Positions 47,044 to 56,363 of a DNA stretch of 64,000 nt are shown here, in pieces. The stretch comes from Facklamia sp. 7083-14-GEN3 (lineage in GTDB: Bacteria; Bacillota; Bacilli; Lactobacillales; Aerococcaceae). The notes beneath the pieces are model-generated. The model was not told the origin of the DNA and made no database searches. It saw nothing but the letters and a program-made list of their open reading frames with translations. Position 1 is the first letter of the stretch; every line of letters starts with the position of its first letter. The position numbers were made by a program, and so were the translations under genes. The stretch is from contig NZ_JANSGD010000004.1 in the NCBI RefSeq assembly GCF_024742075.1, positions 147,334 to 211,333 of the forward strand. The letters are read 5' to 3'.

Positions 47044-47733
47044 ATGTTGATTAAGCTAATTAAAGCAAGTAAAAAGTACGATAATGGAATTTGGGCAGTT
47101 AAAGATGTGAGTCTTGAGATAAATAAAGGAGAATTTGTTTATTTGGTAGGACCCAGTGGTTCTGGGAAGTCTACACTGATGAAATTGTTAAATCGTCAAG
47201 AGGAAGTTACAAGTGGTCAGGTGATTGTTAATCAATTTAAAGCACACGACTTATCCGAAAGAAAAGTTCATTTATTACGAAGACAAGTAGGAGTAGTTTT
47301 CCAAGATTTTAAACTATTGAACCAATTTACAGTAGCTGAAAATATCGCTTATGCACTAGAAGTTACAGGTGAGAGTAAAAAGAAAATTAACAAGCGCGTA
47401 TTGGAAGTTCTTGATATCGTTGGCTTAAAGTCTAAAATGCACCAATTACCAAACGAATTATCAGGTGGAGAGCAACAAAGAGTTTCCATAGCCAGGGCTT
47501 TAGCTAATCGTCCTCAAGTACTTGTGGCAGATGAACCGACAGGTAATTTAGACCCAACGAGTGCAGTTTTGATCATGCGAGCTTTAGAAAAGGTTAATCG
47601 TTCTGGAGTTACTATTTTAATGGGAACACATAATGATAATATTGTGAACTCCCATCCTCATCGAATTTTGCAAATGCATCAAGGCAAATTGGTGAGAGAT
47701 ATACAAAGAGGTGTAAAAAATGAAATGGATTAG
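47044..47733 (+). CDS. ftsE: Cell division ATP-binding protein FtsE
   Basis: The protein (229 residues) is an ABC ATPase with Walker A GPSGSGKST, signature LSGGEQQRVSIARALA and Walker B VLVADEPTGNLDP. Works with FtsX to activate peptidoglycan hydrolases at division or elongation sites. ATG 47044 follows GCGAGGTG; a longer in-frame reading would overlap prfB. Overlaps ftsX by 14 nt. Confidence 0.95.
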   Translation: MLIKLIKASKKYDNGIWAVKDVSLEINKGEFVYLVGPSGSGKSTLMKLLNRQEEVTSGQVIVNQFKAHDLSERKVHLLRRQVGVVFQDFKLLNQFTVAENIAYALEVTGESKKKINKRVLEVLDIVGLKSKMHQLPNELSGGEQQRVSIARALANRPQVLVADEPTGNLDPTSAVLIMRALEKVNRSGVTILMGTHNDNIVNSHPHRILQMHQGKLVRDIQRGVKNEMD

Positions 47734-48604
47734 AACCCGTATTCGTCATCTTAGGGATGGCATGAGAAATTTATTTCGAAATGGGTGGATGACTTCAGCA
47801 TCAATCGTTGTTATGAGTCTTACTTTATTTTTATTAGGTACCTTTTTTGTTTTAGTATTAAACATTAATCAATTAACAGAAACTATTGAAAATGAGATTC
47901 AAGTACGAGTGATGATTGATCCTTTAGCAGAGGTCTCTGATGAACGAGGTCTTGGAGAAGAAATAGCAGAAATCGATAATGTTGAGAAAGTTGTTTATCG
48001 CTCGGCAGAAGATGAACTAGAATCCTACCAAGAAGTTATTACAGAAGATTTTGATGTGTTAGTGGATAAAAATCCTCTTAATAACATGTACTTAGTAACA
48101 GTGAATTCTGCCAACTCATTAGAAGAAGTGACCGAAAAAGTGCAAAAGTTAAAATGGGTCCAAAGTGCTAACATAGGCTCGGTCAATCTCGAAGGATTAA
48201 TTCAAACCATTGAAATTATGCGATATGCTATAGCTATTTTAGGAACTATTTTTATTCTGATAGCTATCTTGCTTATCTCGAATACAATTAAAATGACTAT
48301 TCAGTCACGTTCAAGAGAGATTGAAATTATGGAACTAGTAGGTGCTAGAAAATCTTATATAAAGGCACCATTCGTTATTGAAGGAGGAAGTGTTGGAATT
48401 ATTGGTGCTGCCATAGCCAGTACTATTTTGTATTTTTCCTACCAAGCGATTCTTGGCCTAGCTCAAGAGTTATTGGCTTTTAATCCTGATTATGCAATGC
48501 CTATATATCCTAACATTCTCTACATTGCGGGTGTTTTAATCGTTTTAGGCTATATCTTGGGTATTTTAGCAGCAAAAAGAGCGGTAAATAAATTTTTAAA
48601 ATAA
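47720..48604 (+). CDS. ftsX: Cell division membrane protein FtsX
   Basis: Topology of 294 residues matches the family: cytoplasmic start (RHLRDGMRNLFRNGWMTSASI), one membrane helix (about 23-45), a large outer domain that would contact a hydrolase, then three helices (about 165-290) with RSREIEIMELVGARKSYIKAPF between. Followed by a terminator. Confidence 0.94.
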   Translation: MKWIRTRIRHLRDGMRNLFRNGWMTSASIVVMSLTLFLLGTFFVLVLNINQLTETIENEIQVRVMIDPLAEVSDERGLGEEIAEIDNVEKVVYRSAEDELESYQEVITEDFDVLVDKNPLNNMYLVTVNSANSLEEVTEKVQKLKWVQSANIGSVNLEGLIQTIEIMRYAIAILGTIFILIAILLISNTIKMTIQSRSREIEIMELVGARKSYIKAPFVIEGGSVGIIGAAIASTILYFSYQAILGLAQELLAFNPDYAMPIYPNILYIAGVLIVLGYILGILAAKRAVNKFLK

Positions 48605-48611
48605 AAGATTT

Positions 48612-48652
48612 AAAGACTTCCTATTCTTATGAAAAGGAAGTCTTTTTTTATA
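48612..48652 (+). terminator. Terminator after ftsX
   Basis: AAAGACTTCCT (48612-48622) pairs with AGGAAGTCTTT (48635-48645) and runs into a T-tract. Confidence 0.85.
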
Positions 48653-48743
48653 GTATGACATTGAGCAGAATAGAAGAAATCTTTTAATAGATAGGGGCGT
48701 CTGATAGAATAAGAAGGTAATTAGAGATCCTAGGAGGTTGGGT

Positions 48744-49511
48744 ATGAAAAGAGTACTAGTTGTCGATGATGAACAATCGATATTAATGTTACTAGAATAT
48801 AATCTAAGTCAAGCTGGCTATGAAGTGGTTACTGCAGAAGATGGTAAAACTGCTTATAAAATGATTAAAAAAGAGAAGTTTGATTTTATCATCCTAGATA
48901 TTATGCTTCCAAAAATGGATGGAATGGATGTATGTCGCCGTGTGCGTCAAGAAAAGATTGAAACGCCTATTTTAATGTTGACAGCCAAAGATGATGAATA
49001 TGATAAGATTATCGGCCTGGAATTAGGAGCAGATGATTATATGACCAAACCTTTTAGTCCTAGAGAAGTTATTGCTAGGATAAAGGCAATCGGCAGAAGA
49101 ATTCAAAGTAGTGAGAAAAGTACAATAGAAGTTGACAATCAGACAGATTCAGTTGATATAACTCCTCTGCAAGCACCTTCTATTGCATCAGAAAATCCGA
49201 ATGATGTAATAAAGTTGGGTAAACTAGAGATATTTCCAGGTCGCTATGAAGTTAAATGTGATGGAAAATTAATTGATTTAACCCCTAAAGAGTTTGAACT
49301 CTTGCTTTATATGGCTGTTCGAAAAGGACGAATTTTGAGTCGTGATCAATTGCTTAATAATATATGGAATTTTGACTACGCCGGTGAAACAAGAATCGTC
49401 GACGTTCATATTTCACATTTGAGGGAAAAAATTGAAAGCGACACGAAAAATCCTGAATATATTAAGACCGTAAGAGGATTTGGTTATAAATTTGAGGTGC
49501 CTCAAGTATGA
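48744..49511 (+). CDS. phoP: Response regulator PhoP (phosphate regulon)
   Basis: OmpR-type regulator (255 residues). The receiver domain has the acidic pair in VVDDEQ, the phospho-acceptor Asp52 in FIILDIMLPKMDG and Lys in MTKPF. The C-terminal winged helix contains LTPKEFELLLYMA and VDVHISHLREKIE. The linker, about 20 residues of Ser/Thr/Glu/Asp type, is longer than usual. ATG 48744 follows AGGAGG. The assignment to phosphate control comes from the adjacent phoR and pst genes. Overlaps phoR by 4 nt (ATGA). Confidence 0.88.
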   Translation: MKRVLVVDDEQSILMLLEYNLSQAGYEVVTAEDGKTAYKMIKKEKFDFIILDIMLPKMDGMDVCRRVRQEKIETPILMLTAKDDEYDKIIGLELGADDYMTKPFSPREVIARIKAIGRRIQSSEKSTIEVDNQTDSVDITPLQAPSIASENPNDVIKLGKLEIFPGRYEVKCDGKLIDLTPKEFELLLYMAVRKGRILSRDQLLNNIWNFDYAGETRIVDVHISHLREKIESDTKNPEYIKTVRGFGYKFEVPQV

Positions 49512-51265
49512 AACTGGTAGACCCGAGCAAAAGACGCCGTCAATTAGGAACGGGAATTTTACTATTTATGATTGGTATTTCATCTTTAGCTTATCTGGGA
49601 TACAGGCAAATGAATCAGACTATCTATATGCTTTTTGAAAATCAAGTAGAGACTCATTCAAATTCAATTTTTGTTAAAAATAAAAGTGGGATAGAAGATT
49701 ATTACCAAGACTTAGAAAGAATTATTAATGGAGAAGATCGAGAAGCTTTTTTAATTTCTCAAAATAAAAATTCAGAAAAACAATTGATTTTGTCTACTTT
49801 ATGGAGAAAATCAAAAGAAGGGAATACTAAGAGCAGTCTTAGTATTATTGATCAAAAGATTAAAAAAAATAAGGATCAAGAAACGTTTTCATGGAGAGCG
49901 GATCAAAGAATCTATTCTGCTAAAAAGATAAAATGGAATAAAAAGACTTTTTGGATAGTGGAATCGGTAAATAAGAATCAGTTTGCTTTCAAATGGCGAC
50001 AATATTGGAAAATGGTGGCAATTTATTTTATGGTACAGTTTGCTCTAGTTTATTTAGCTATTAGGTTAGCTTTATTAAAAACTACGGGGCCGATTCAATC
50101 AATAAGACAAGGTATCGAAAAAATCAAAGAATCGGATTATCATTATGAATATCTTGAACATTCAATTCCCGAAGTTAATCAATTAGGACAATCAGTTACA
50201 GATATTGTTAAATACCTAGGAGAGGATCGAAATGATCTGATATCTGGACAACAACAATATTCCTTATTGTTGGAAAATATCAATCTTGGCGTATTAGTTA
50301 TTGACTCTCAAGGTAGAATTGACCTTATGAATCCAGCTTTAGAAGAAATTTTAGGATTGTCACCTACTGTAATTGGTCGTCCTTATCAAGCGATTTTGAA
50401 ATCTTTTCAGTTAATCACCCTAATTAATCGAGTGATGCAGACACATTCACCTATTCAAGAAGAAGTAGAAGTTTATGTACCTAAATCAAAATTCTTGGAT
50501 GTTAACATTCTTTCTTATCAAGAATACCAAGCTAGTGAGATGTCTTTTTTAGTGTTACTCTATGATATTACTGAGATCCGCCGGTTAGAAACGGTGAGAA
50601 GTGAATTTGTAGCCAACGCTTCGCATGAATTAAGAACCCCTGTAACTGCTATTAAGGGCTTCGCAGAAACGCTTTTAAATGGTGCCTTAAAAGATAAGAA
50701 AGCAGCTAATAAATTTGTTAATATTATTGCCAAAGAAAGTAATCGATTAGAAATGATTATTGAAGATATTCTTGAGTTATCTCGCGTTGAAAAAAGCGAA
50801 AACAATATACCTAGAGCAAGCTTTTATGTGGATAAAGTAACAGAAAATATGATTGAGTTTCTTTCTCAAAAAATTGCCCAAAAATCGATTAGGGTAGAGC
50901 TGATTTCTAGTGACAACATTGCTTTAAAAGCAGACCAACATCGCTTTGAACAAATTTTAACTAATCTATTAGATAATGCCATTAACTATTCAGATGAAGG
51001 TAGTCAAATAACAATTAGTATTAAAGAAAAAAAGAAAAAAATTGAAATAACGGTTGCTGATACAGGAATAGGGATACCCGAAACAGAAATGGATCGTATC
51101 TTTGAAAGGTTTTATCGAGTTGATAAAGCACGCAGTCGAAATTCAGGTGGAACAGGCCTTGGGCTTTCGATAGTGCGCAATTTAGTCAAAATGATGGGCG
51201 GTAAAATCGAGGTAAAAAGTCAAGTGGGAGTAGGAACATCGTTTACGATTATTCTACCTAATTAA
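49508..51265 (+). CDS. phoR: Sensor histidine kinase PhoR
   Basis: The 585-residue kinase has two membrane helices (about 17-33 and 165-190) around an outer sensing region, then HAMP, a PAS-like domain (VLVIDSQGRIDLMNPALEEI), the H-box NASHELRTPVTAIKGF with phospho-His near 373 and an ATP-binding domain with N, G1 and G2 boxes (LLDNAINYS, DTGIGIP, GTGLGLSIV). This layout is the Firmicute PhoR. Translationally coupled to phoP. A WalK-type alternative is unlikely without walH/walI neighbours. Confidence 0.88.
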   Translation: MKLVDPSKRRRQLGTGILLFMIGISSLAYLGYRQMNQTIYMLFENQVETHSNSIFVKNKSGIEDYYQDLERIINGEDREAFLISQNKNSEKQLILSTLWRKSKEGNTKSSLSIIDQKIKKNKDQETFSWRADQRIYSAKKIKWNKKTFWIVESVNKNQFAFKWRQYWKMVAIYFMVQFALVYLAIRLALLKTTGPIQSIRQGIEKIKESDYHYEYLEHSIPEVNQLGQSVTDIVKYLGEDRNDLISGQQQYSLLLENINLGVLVIDSQGRIDLMNPALEEILGLSPTVIGRPYQAILKSFQLITLINRVMQTHSPIQEEVEVYVPKSKFLDVNILSYQEYQASEMSFLVLLYDITEIRRLETVRSEFVANASHELRTPVTAIKGFAETLLNGALKDKKAANKFVNIIAKESNRLEMIIEDILELSRVEKSENNIPRASFYVDKVTENMIEFLSQKIAQKSIRVELISSDNIALKADQHRFEQILTNLLDNAINYSDEGSQITISIKEKKKKIEITVADTGIGIPETEMDRIFERFYRVDKARSRNSGGTGLGLSIVRNLVKMMGGKIEVKSQVGVGTSFTIILPN

Positions 51266-51349
51266 TGATGGCGCTTACAGTTGGGAATGTTATAAGTAAG
51301 CCCTTTATCCAGCTTCTTGTAACGTATTTGTAACATTATTTGCTGAAAA

Positions 51350-51381
51350 TTTACAAAGAATTTACATAGGTAAAGTACAAT
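51350..51381 (+). promoter_or_regulatory. Pho box promoter of pstC
   Basis: Direct repeats TTTACA at 51350-51355 and 51361-51366 (11-bp period), then 9 bp and a -10-like TACAAT at 51376-51381. Another pair, TTGTAAC at 51317 and 51328, also 11 bp apart, lies just upstream. This fits PhoP-box logic; the same geometry recurs before pstS. Confidence 0.75.
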
Positions 51382-51442
51382 AACTATGTACTATCAATGT
51401 AAGAATTATTGTAGTCAAGTAAATTGTGGAGGAGTTGTCTTA

Positions 51443-52351
51443 ATGCAGGGTAAAGCGTTAGAAAGATTCATGAAATATGTCTTTATGTTTTGTGCATTCT
51501 TATCTATTTTATCAATAATTTTAATCTTCTATTTCATCTTTGTAGGTGGAACTGTGGATGACGGAGTTTGGAAATTCCAAGGTGGAATTCCTTTTCTAAT
51601 GAAGCATGGCTTCTTAAAAACCTTTGTAGGTCAGCAGTGGCAGCCTTCTTGGAAAGAGCCGCTTTATGGTATTTTCCCTTTTATTATGGGATCTATCTAC
51701 GTTACTGTTGGCGCTATTGTTGTTGGGGTTCCCATTGGAGTTCTAACGGCTATTTTTATGGCATATTTTTGCCCGGACTTTTTATATAGAATCTTTAAGC
51801 CAGCAATTAACTTAATGGCAGCTATTCCTTCAATCGTTTATGGTTTTTTCGCTCTTCAAATGATGGTTCCATTTATCAGAGGTTTAAAGTTTTTACCAGC
51901 TAATAACGGAATGAATATACTGACAGCATCGGTCTTATTAGGTGTAATGATTCTACCGACTGTAATTGGACTTTCAGAAGCAGCTATTCGAGCGGTGCCG
52001 AGACACTATTATAATGCTTCAATGGGCCTTGGTGCTACACATGAGAGATCTGTTTTAAATGTCATCGTGCCAGCTGCTAAATCCGGTATTTTATCTGCCA
52101 TTATCTTAGGGATTGGTCGTGCGATTGGTGAAACAATGGCGGTGGTATTAATTGCTGGAAACCAACCAAGATTAGCTAAAAGCTTGTTTGAAGGAACAAG
52201 AACATTAACCACCAACATTGTGTTGGAAATGGGATATGCAAGCGGTGATCACCAACATGCACTAATTATGACGGCCTCTGTATTATTTGTTTTTATCTTA
52301 ATTATTAACGGAACCTTCATGTGGATTAAATCGAAAGGAGATAGAAATTAA
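51443..52351 (+). CDS. pstC: Phosphate ABC transporter permease PstC
   Basis: Six-helix permease of 302 residues with MAAIPSIVYGFFALQMMVPF, the EAA-type SMGLGATHERSVLNVIVPAAKSG loop and GIGRAIGETMAVVLIAGN. ATG 51443 lies 8 nt after GGAGGAG. A longer in-frame reading begins at 51386, only 5 bp past the -10, so it is rejected. First gene of pstC-pstA-pstB-phoU. Confidence 0.95.
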   Translation: MQGKALERFMKYVFMFCAFLSILSIILIFYFIFVGGTVDDGVWKFQGGIPFLMKHGFLKTFVGQQWQPSWKEPLYGIFPFIMGSIYVTVGAIVVGVPIGVLTAIFMAYFCPDFLYRIFKPAINLMAAIPSIVYGFFALQMMVPFIRGLKFLPANNGMNILTASVLLGVMILPTVIGLSEAAIRAVPRHYYNASMGLGATHERSVLNVIVPAAKSGILSAIILGIGRAIGETMAVVLIAGNQPRLAKSLFEGTRTLTTNIVLEMGYASGDHQHALIMTASVLFVFILIINGTFMWIKSKGDRN

Positions 52352-53166
52352 TGAGCGCAAAAATCATTCGTTTTATAGTGTGGTTGGCGGCATTATTTAC
52401 AATAGGTATGCTGCTCTTTATAATTGGCTTCATTCTTTGGAATGGGTTGCCGGTTATGAACACTCAACTCTTTGCATGGGAATACAATTCAGATAATGTA
52501 TCAATGATGCCAGCTATAATCTCAACCTTAATCATGATAGGGTGCTCACTTTTAATATCTGCTCCAATCGGAGTCTTTTCAGCCTTTTATTTAGTTGAGT
52601 ATGCTGACCGTGGAAATCGTTATGTGCATTGGATTCGATTAGCAACTGACACACTGGCGGCGGTTCCTTCAATTGTTTATGGCTTATTCGGAATGTTATT
52701 GTTCGTAAACGTAATTTTTAAATCTTACTCGCACATTGCTGGAATACTAACACTATCCATTATGATTTTGCCAATCATTATTTCTTCAACAGAAGAAGCC
52801 TTGCTTTCAGTTAATAATTCTTTAAGGATGGGTTCTTTAGCTTTGGGTGCTGGAAAATTGAGAACGATTTTTACAGTTGTTCTTCCAGTTGCCATGCCAG
52901 GTATCTTATCTGGAATAATCTTGGCAATTGGACGTATTGTAGGGGAATCAGCGGCTTTAATTTATACTATGGGTACGTCTTCAGGTATGATTAAAAACTT
53001 ATTAAGTTCGGGAAGAACATTAGCTACACATATGTATGTTTTATCTTCAGAGGGTTTTCATGTTAAAGAAGCTTATGCAACAGGAGCGGTTCTAGTATTG
53101 ATGGTCTTAATTATCAACTGGTTATCTACATTGTTAGGCGCTCGATTAGGTTCAGGAGGAAAATAA
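52351..53166 (+). CDS. pstA: Phosphate ABC transporter permease PstA
   Basis: Second permease half, 271 residues: [41 protein letters not shown] and [17 protein letters not shown]. Starts on the last base of the pstC stop (TAATG), so translation is coupled. Confidence 0.95.
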   Translation: MSAKIIRFIVWLAALFTIGMLLFIIGFILWNGLPVMNTQLFAWEYNSDNVSMMPAIISTLIMIGCSLLISAPIGVFSAFYLVEYADRGNRYVHWIRLATDTLAAVPSIVYGLFGMLLFVNVIFKSYSHIAGILTLSIMILPIIISSTEEALLSVNNSLRMGSLALGAGKLRTIFTVVLPVAMPGILSGIILAIGRIVGESAALIYTMGTSSGMIKNLLSSGRTLATHMYVLSSEGFHVKEAYATGAVLVLMVLIINWLSTLLGARLGSGGK

Positions 53167-53167
53167 A

Positions 53168-53929
53168 ATGGCAAACAAATCAAAATTCTCAGTTCAAAAT
53201 TTAGACTTTTATTACAGTGATTTCCATGCATTAAAAAATATCGACATGGAAATAGAAGAAAATTTGGTAACGGCCCTTATCGGACCTTCTGGTTGTGGAA
53301 AATCTACATTCTTAAAAATTTTAAACAGAATGCAAGATTTGACACCAGGCACTCGAGTTGATGGAAAAGTTGCTCTTGATGGTATGGATATTTATGATAA
53401 ACGAATGGATGTAAATGATTTACGTAAAAGAGTAGGAATGGTTTTCCAACAACCTAACCCTTTTCCGAAATCTATCTATGACAACATTGCATACGGACCT
53501 AGAACTCATGGCATAAAAGACAAAACACAATTAGATCAAATAGTAGAAGAGTCTTTAAAAGGAGCGGCTATATGGAACGAGGTTAAAGATAAACTTCACC
53601 AAAATGCCACAGCTGTATCAGGGGGCCAACAACAAAGAATTTGTATTGCTCGTGCTATTGCTAACCAACCTGAAGTTATTCTAATGGATGAACCTACTTC
53701 TGCTTTAGACCCTATCTCTACAAACAAAATTGAAGATTTAGTAAGTGAATTAAAGAAAAAATATACTGTAATTATCGTTACGCACAATATGCAACAAGCC
53801 GGACGTATTTCTGATAAAACTGCCTTTTTCTATGAAGGTGTGGTGGTTGAATTCGATGAAACCGAAAAAATCTTCTCGAATCCAGCTAATGATCAAACAC
53901 AAGATTATATTTCTGGACGCTTTGGATAG
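53168..53929 (+). CDS. pstB: Phosphate ABC transporter ATPase PstB
   Basis: The 253-residue ATPase has Walker [12 protein letters not shown], signature [16 protein letters not shown], Walker [15 protein letters not shown] and the PstB-typical [17 protein letters not shown]. One base separates it from the pstA stop. Confidence 0.96.
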   Translation: MANKSKFSVQNLDFYYSDFHALKNIDMEIEENLVTALIGPSGCGKSTFLKILNRMQDLTPGTRVDGKVALDGMDIYDKRMDVNDLRKRVGMVFQQPNPFPKSIYDNIAYGPRTHGIKDKTQLDQIVEESLKGAAIWNEVKDKLHQNATAVSGGQQQRICIARAIANQPEVILMDEPTSALDPISTNKIEDLVSELKKKYTVIIVTHNMQQAGRISDKTAFFYEGVVVEFDETEKIFSNPANDQTQDYISGRFG

Positions 53930-53949
53930 ACACTTGAAAGGAGTCAATC

Positions 53950-54609
53950 ATGAGAAATATTTATACACAGGATTTAGAAGACTTTTCAAATAAATTATCA
54001 GAACAAGCAACTGCAGTCATTGAGAACGTACATTTAGCTATTAATGCTTTTAATAATAGCGATACTAGTGCGGCATCCAAATTAAAAGAAGCGGATCAAG
54101 AAATTAATCAATTAGCGAATGAAATTGAAAAAGAAGCTTATCGTTTAATAGCTTTACAACAACCTGTGGCAGAAGATTTACGTTTGATCTTTACAGTAAT
54201 GAGTATCAGTGTTGACTTAGAAAGAATTGGTGACCATGCTGTATTAATAGCCAAAAATGTTAATCGATCGGACGAAGAAACAGAAAAAATCAAACATTTA
54301 ACAGAAATAATTAATAAAATGGCTCAAATGGTTTTTGAAATGATTAATGATGTTCTAGAAGCATTTTCAGAAAGAGATGCGGTGAAAGCACAAGAAATTG
54401 CCGATCGTGACGAATTAGTTGATGCATGCCTTAAACAACTATACAATGATTCTGCCTTAAGAATGGAGAAAAATCGTGAGGCAGTAAGTCCAGGGATTAA
54501 TTATCTAGCAATTGGTAATTCAATTGAAAGAATTGGTGACTATGTGACTAATATATGTGAGCGTATTGTCTATCTTAAAAGAGCAGAAATTGTGGATTTA
54601 AATCACTAG
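53950..54609 (+). CDS. phoU: Phosphate signalling protein PhoU
   Basis: All-helical, two three-helix bundles in 219 residues with the metal-site repeats ERIGDHAVLIAKN (first half) and SIERIGDYVTNICER (second half). It links transporter state to PhoR and limits uptake. No clear terminator follows; pstS starts from its own promoter. Confidence 0.95.
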   Translation: MRNIYTQDLEDFSNKLSEQATAVIENVHLAINAFNNSDTSAASKLKEADQEINQLANEIEKEAYRLIALQQPVAEDLRLIFTVMSISVDLERIGDHAVLIAKNVNRSDEETEKIKHLTEIINKMAQMVFEMINDVLEAFSERDAVKAQEIADRDELVDACLKQLYNDSALRMEKNREAVSPGINYLAIGNSIERIGDYVTNICERIVYLKRAEIVDLNH

Positions 54610-54622
54610 ACTTTACTCAAAC

Positions 54623-54665
54623 TTAACATTAAATTTACACGAAATTTACAAACTTTTTGTATACT
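54623..54665 (+). promoter_or_regulatory. Pho box promoter of pstS
   Basis: TTAACA (54623-54628), TTTACA (54634-54639) and TTTACA (54645-54650) at an exact 11-bp period, then 9 bp and TATACT (54660-54665). The spacing to the -10 equals that at pstC. This is the stronger of the two sites. Confidence 0.82.
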
Positions 54666-54748
54666 ATGAATGTGCTGATATTGAGTGAGTTCGATATTAG
54701 TTATGTAGTAATGTCGTTGATTTGATAAAATTTAAGGAGATGTAATTA

Positions 54749-55732
54749 ATGAAAAAATCATTAAAAGCTTTACCATTAGTAGCTGTAGCAGGTTTAGGTT
54801 TATCTGTAGTTGTTCCAACAATGGCTCAAGAGGGACCAATTAATGTAATCAGTCGTGAAGACGGTTCTGGTACTCGTGGCGCATTCGTTGAAATCGTAGG
54901 CGTAGTAGACGAAGATGATAACGATTTAACAACTCAAAACGCTACTGTACAAAACCAAACATCTGGTGTAATGCAAACAGTTGCTGGAGATCCTTCAGCA
55001 ATTGGATATATCTCATTAGGATCACTTGATGAGTCTGTAAAAGCAGTTAAAGTTGATGGTTCTGACGCAACTCCTGAAGCTATCAAAGCTGGAGACTATC
55101 CAATTGCTCGTCCATTTAACGTAGCTTGGTCAGCGGAAAAAGAATTATCTGAAGTAGCATCAGATTTCTTAACATTCATTCATTCTGAAGAAGGGCAAGC
55201 AGTTGTTGAAGAAGAAGGATACATCAGCGTTACACCTGCTGGCGAAGAATTAGATGAAGCTACAGACGAAGAAGAAACTGAAGAAGCTGCAGAAGAAATG
55301 GAAGAAACTGAAGAAGAAATGGAAGAAACTGAAGAAGCTGCAGAAGGAGAAGAAGAAAGTGAATTAGCTCCTTATGAAGCAACTGCAGAATTAGAAGGAA
55401 CGGTTGAAGTTGTTGGATCTACTTCTGTATCGCCTTTAATGGAAAAACTTGCTGAAGCATATAAAGAATTCCAACCAAATGTTGAAATTAATATTACTTC
55501 AAATGGTTCATCTGCAGGTATGGAAGCAGCAATGAATGATACTGCTGACTTAGGTATGGCTTCTCGTGAATTAAAAGATGAAGAATTGGAAGTTTTAGAG
55601 CACGATGCAATTGCTATCGATGGTATCGCAGTAGTGGTAAACAATGAAAATCCTGCTGAAGAAATGACTCTAGAAGCTATTCGTGGAATCTTTTTAGGAG
55701 AAATCTCTACTTGGGAAGACGCGGTTAAATAA
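54749..55732 (+). CDS. pstS: Phosphate-binding protein PstS, circularly permuted, no lipobox
   Basis: Secreted phosphate-binding component. Residues 1-26 are a signal peptide ending PTMAQ; the chain contains no cysteine, so it cannot be lipid-anchored like most Gram-positive PstS. Residues about 29-163 match the usual second half (INVISREDGSGTRGAF with phosphate-contact SGTR, AIGYISLGSLDESVKA, GDYPIARPFN). Residues 164-217 are a Glu-rich linker. Residues 218-327 match the usual first half (VEVVGSTSVSPLMEKLAEAY, TSNGSSAGM, DLGMASREL, then IFLGEISTWEDAVK). Joining its C-terminus to residue 29 restores the normal order. Related permuted PstS sequences in streptococci are recalled, not checked. 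Confidence 0.9.
   Translation: MKKSLKALPLVAVAGLGLSVVVPTMAQEGPINVISREDGSGTRGAFVEIVGVVDEDDNDLTTQNATVQNQTSGVMQTVAGDPSAIGYISLGSLDESVKAVKVDGSDATPEAIKAGDYPIARPFNVAWSAEKELSEVASDFLTFIHSEEGQAVVEEEGYISVTPAGEELDEATDEEETEEAAEEMEETEEEMEETEEAAEGEEESELAPYEATAELEGTVEVVGSTSVSPLMEKLAEAYKEFQPNVEINITSNGSSAGMEAAMNDTADLGMASRELKDEELEVLEHDAIAIDGIAVVVNNENPAEEMTLEAIRGIFLGEISTWEDAVK
55271..55337 (+). repeat. Short repeats coding the acidic linker of PstS
   Basis: GAAGAAACTGAAGAAG occurs at 55271-55286, 55301-55316 and 55322-55337, among further GAA runs. The tract codes Glu-rich EETEEAAEEM-type blocks and is a candidate for length variation. Confidence 0.85.
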
Positions 55733-55750
55733 TTAGCTACTAATACAAAC

Positions 55751-55777
55751 AAAGCGCACCTTGGGTGCGCTTTTTTA
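55751..55777 (+). terminator. Terminator after pstS
   Basis: AAAGCGCAC (55751-55759) pairs with GTGCGCTTT (55765-55773), then T residues. GC-rich stem, strong. Confidence 0.92.
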
Positions 55778-55826
55778 TTTGCGATTAAATGTGGTAAAAT
55801 GAAGGAAAATACAGAAGGTGATAATC

Positions 55827-56363
55827 ATGGAAATAGAATTAGAAATCGATCGATTAATGGGAGAAATTGAGGATTTGTTCCAGGAAAAAGTAGAATCTCA
55901 AGATATTTTTGTCTTAGGTTGCTCAACATCTGAAATGGCAGGTGGAAAAATTGGCAAGGATTCACGTCCAGAGTATGGGGAACAATTAGTCAAGGCCCTA
56001 ATTAAAACTACAAACAAGATGGGGCTTTTTCTTGCCGTTCAAGGCTGTGAGCATATTAATCGCAGTTTAGTGATAGAACGCCAAGCAGCTAAGAAATATG
56101 ATTTAGAGATTGTCTCAGTTGTTCCGGCTTTGCATGCAGGTGGAGGGGCAGCGGTAGCAGCCTATCAATTGTTTAACGATCCGGTCATGGTAGAACATGT
56201 ACAAGCAACAGCTGGAATTGATGTTGGAGAAACACATATAGGTATGCATATAAAACATGTGCAAATTCCCGTTCGTTTTAAGTACAATCAACTAGGATCT
56301 GCAAGGGTAAATGGTTTATCATCGCGACCAAAATTAATTGGTGGAGAACGCGCAAATTACTAA
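55827..56363 (+). CDS. UPF0340 family protein (TIGR01440, YwlG-like)
   Basis: Carries the family core [21 protein letters not shown] and later [32 protein letters not shown] and [16 protein letters not shown] in 178 residues. Function unknown. ATG 55827 is chosen over a GTG at 55818, because the AGAAGG site lies just before the GTG. It overlaps the convergent SRPBCC gene by 4 nt. Confidence 0.88.
   Translation: MEIELEIDRLMGEIEDLFQEKVESQDIFVLGCSTSEMAGGKIGKDSRPEYGEQLVKALIKTTNKMGLFLAVQGCEHINRSLVIERQAAKKYDLEIVSVVPALHAGGGAAVAAYQLFNDPVMVEHVQATAGIDVGETHIGMHIKHVQIPVRFKYNQLGSARVNGLSSRPKLIGGERANY

Noticed and set aside
51273..51304. Terminator between phoR and pstC
   Set aside because: Only a partial stem (GGCGCTTAC against GTAAGCCC) with no good T-run; too weak to list.
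51386..51442. Longer N-terminus for PstC
   Set aside because: The start is 5 bp after the -10, before any ribosome-binding site; ATG 51443 has GGAGGAG.
55372..55752. Open frame on the minus strand inside pstS
   Set aside because: No Shine-Dalgarno site, composition mirrors the opposite strand; a shadow of pstS. Other long antisense frames, such as within DUF979 and pepD, were rejected for the same reason.
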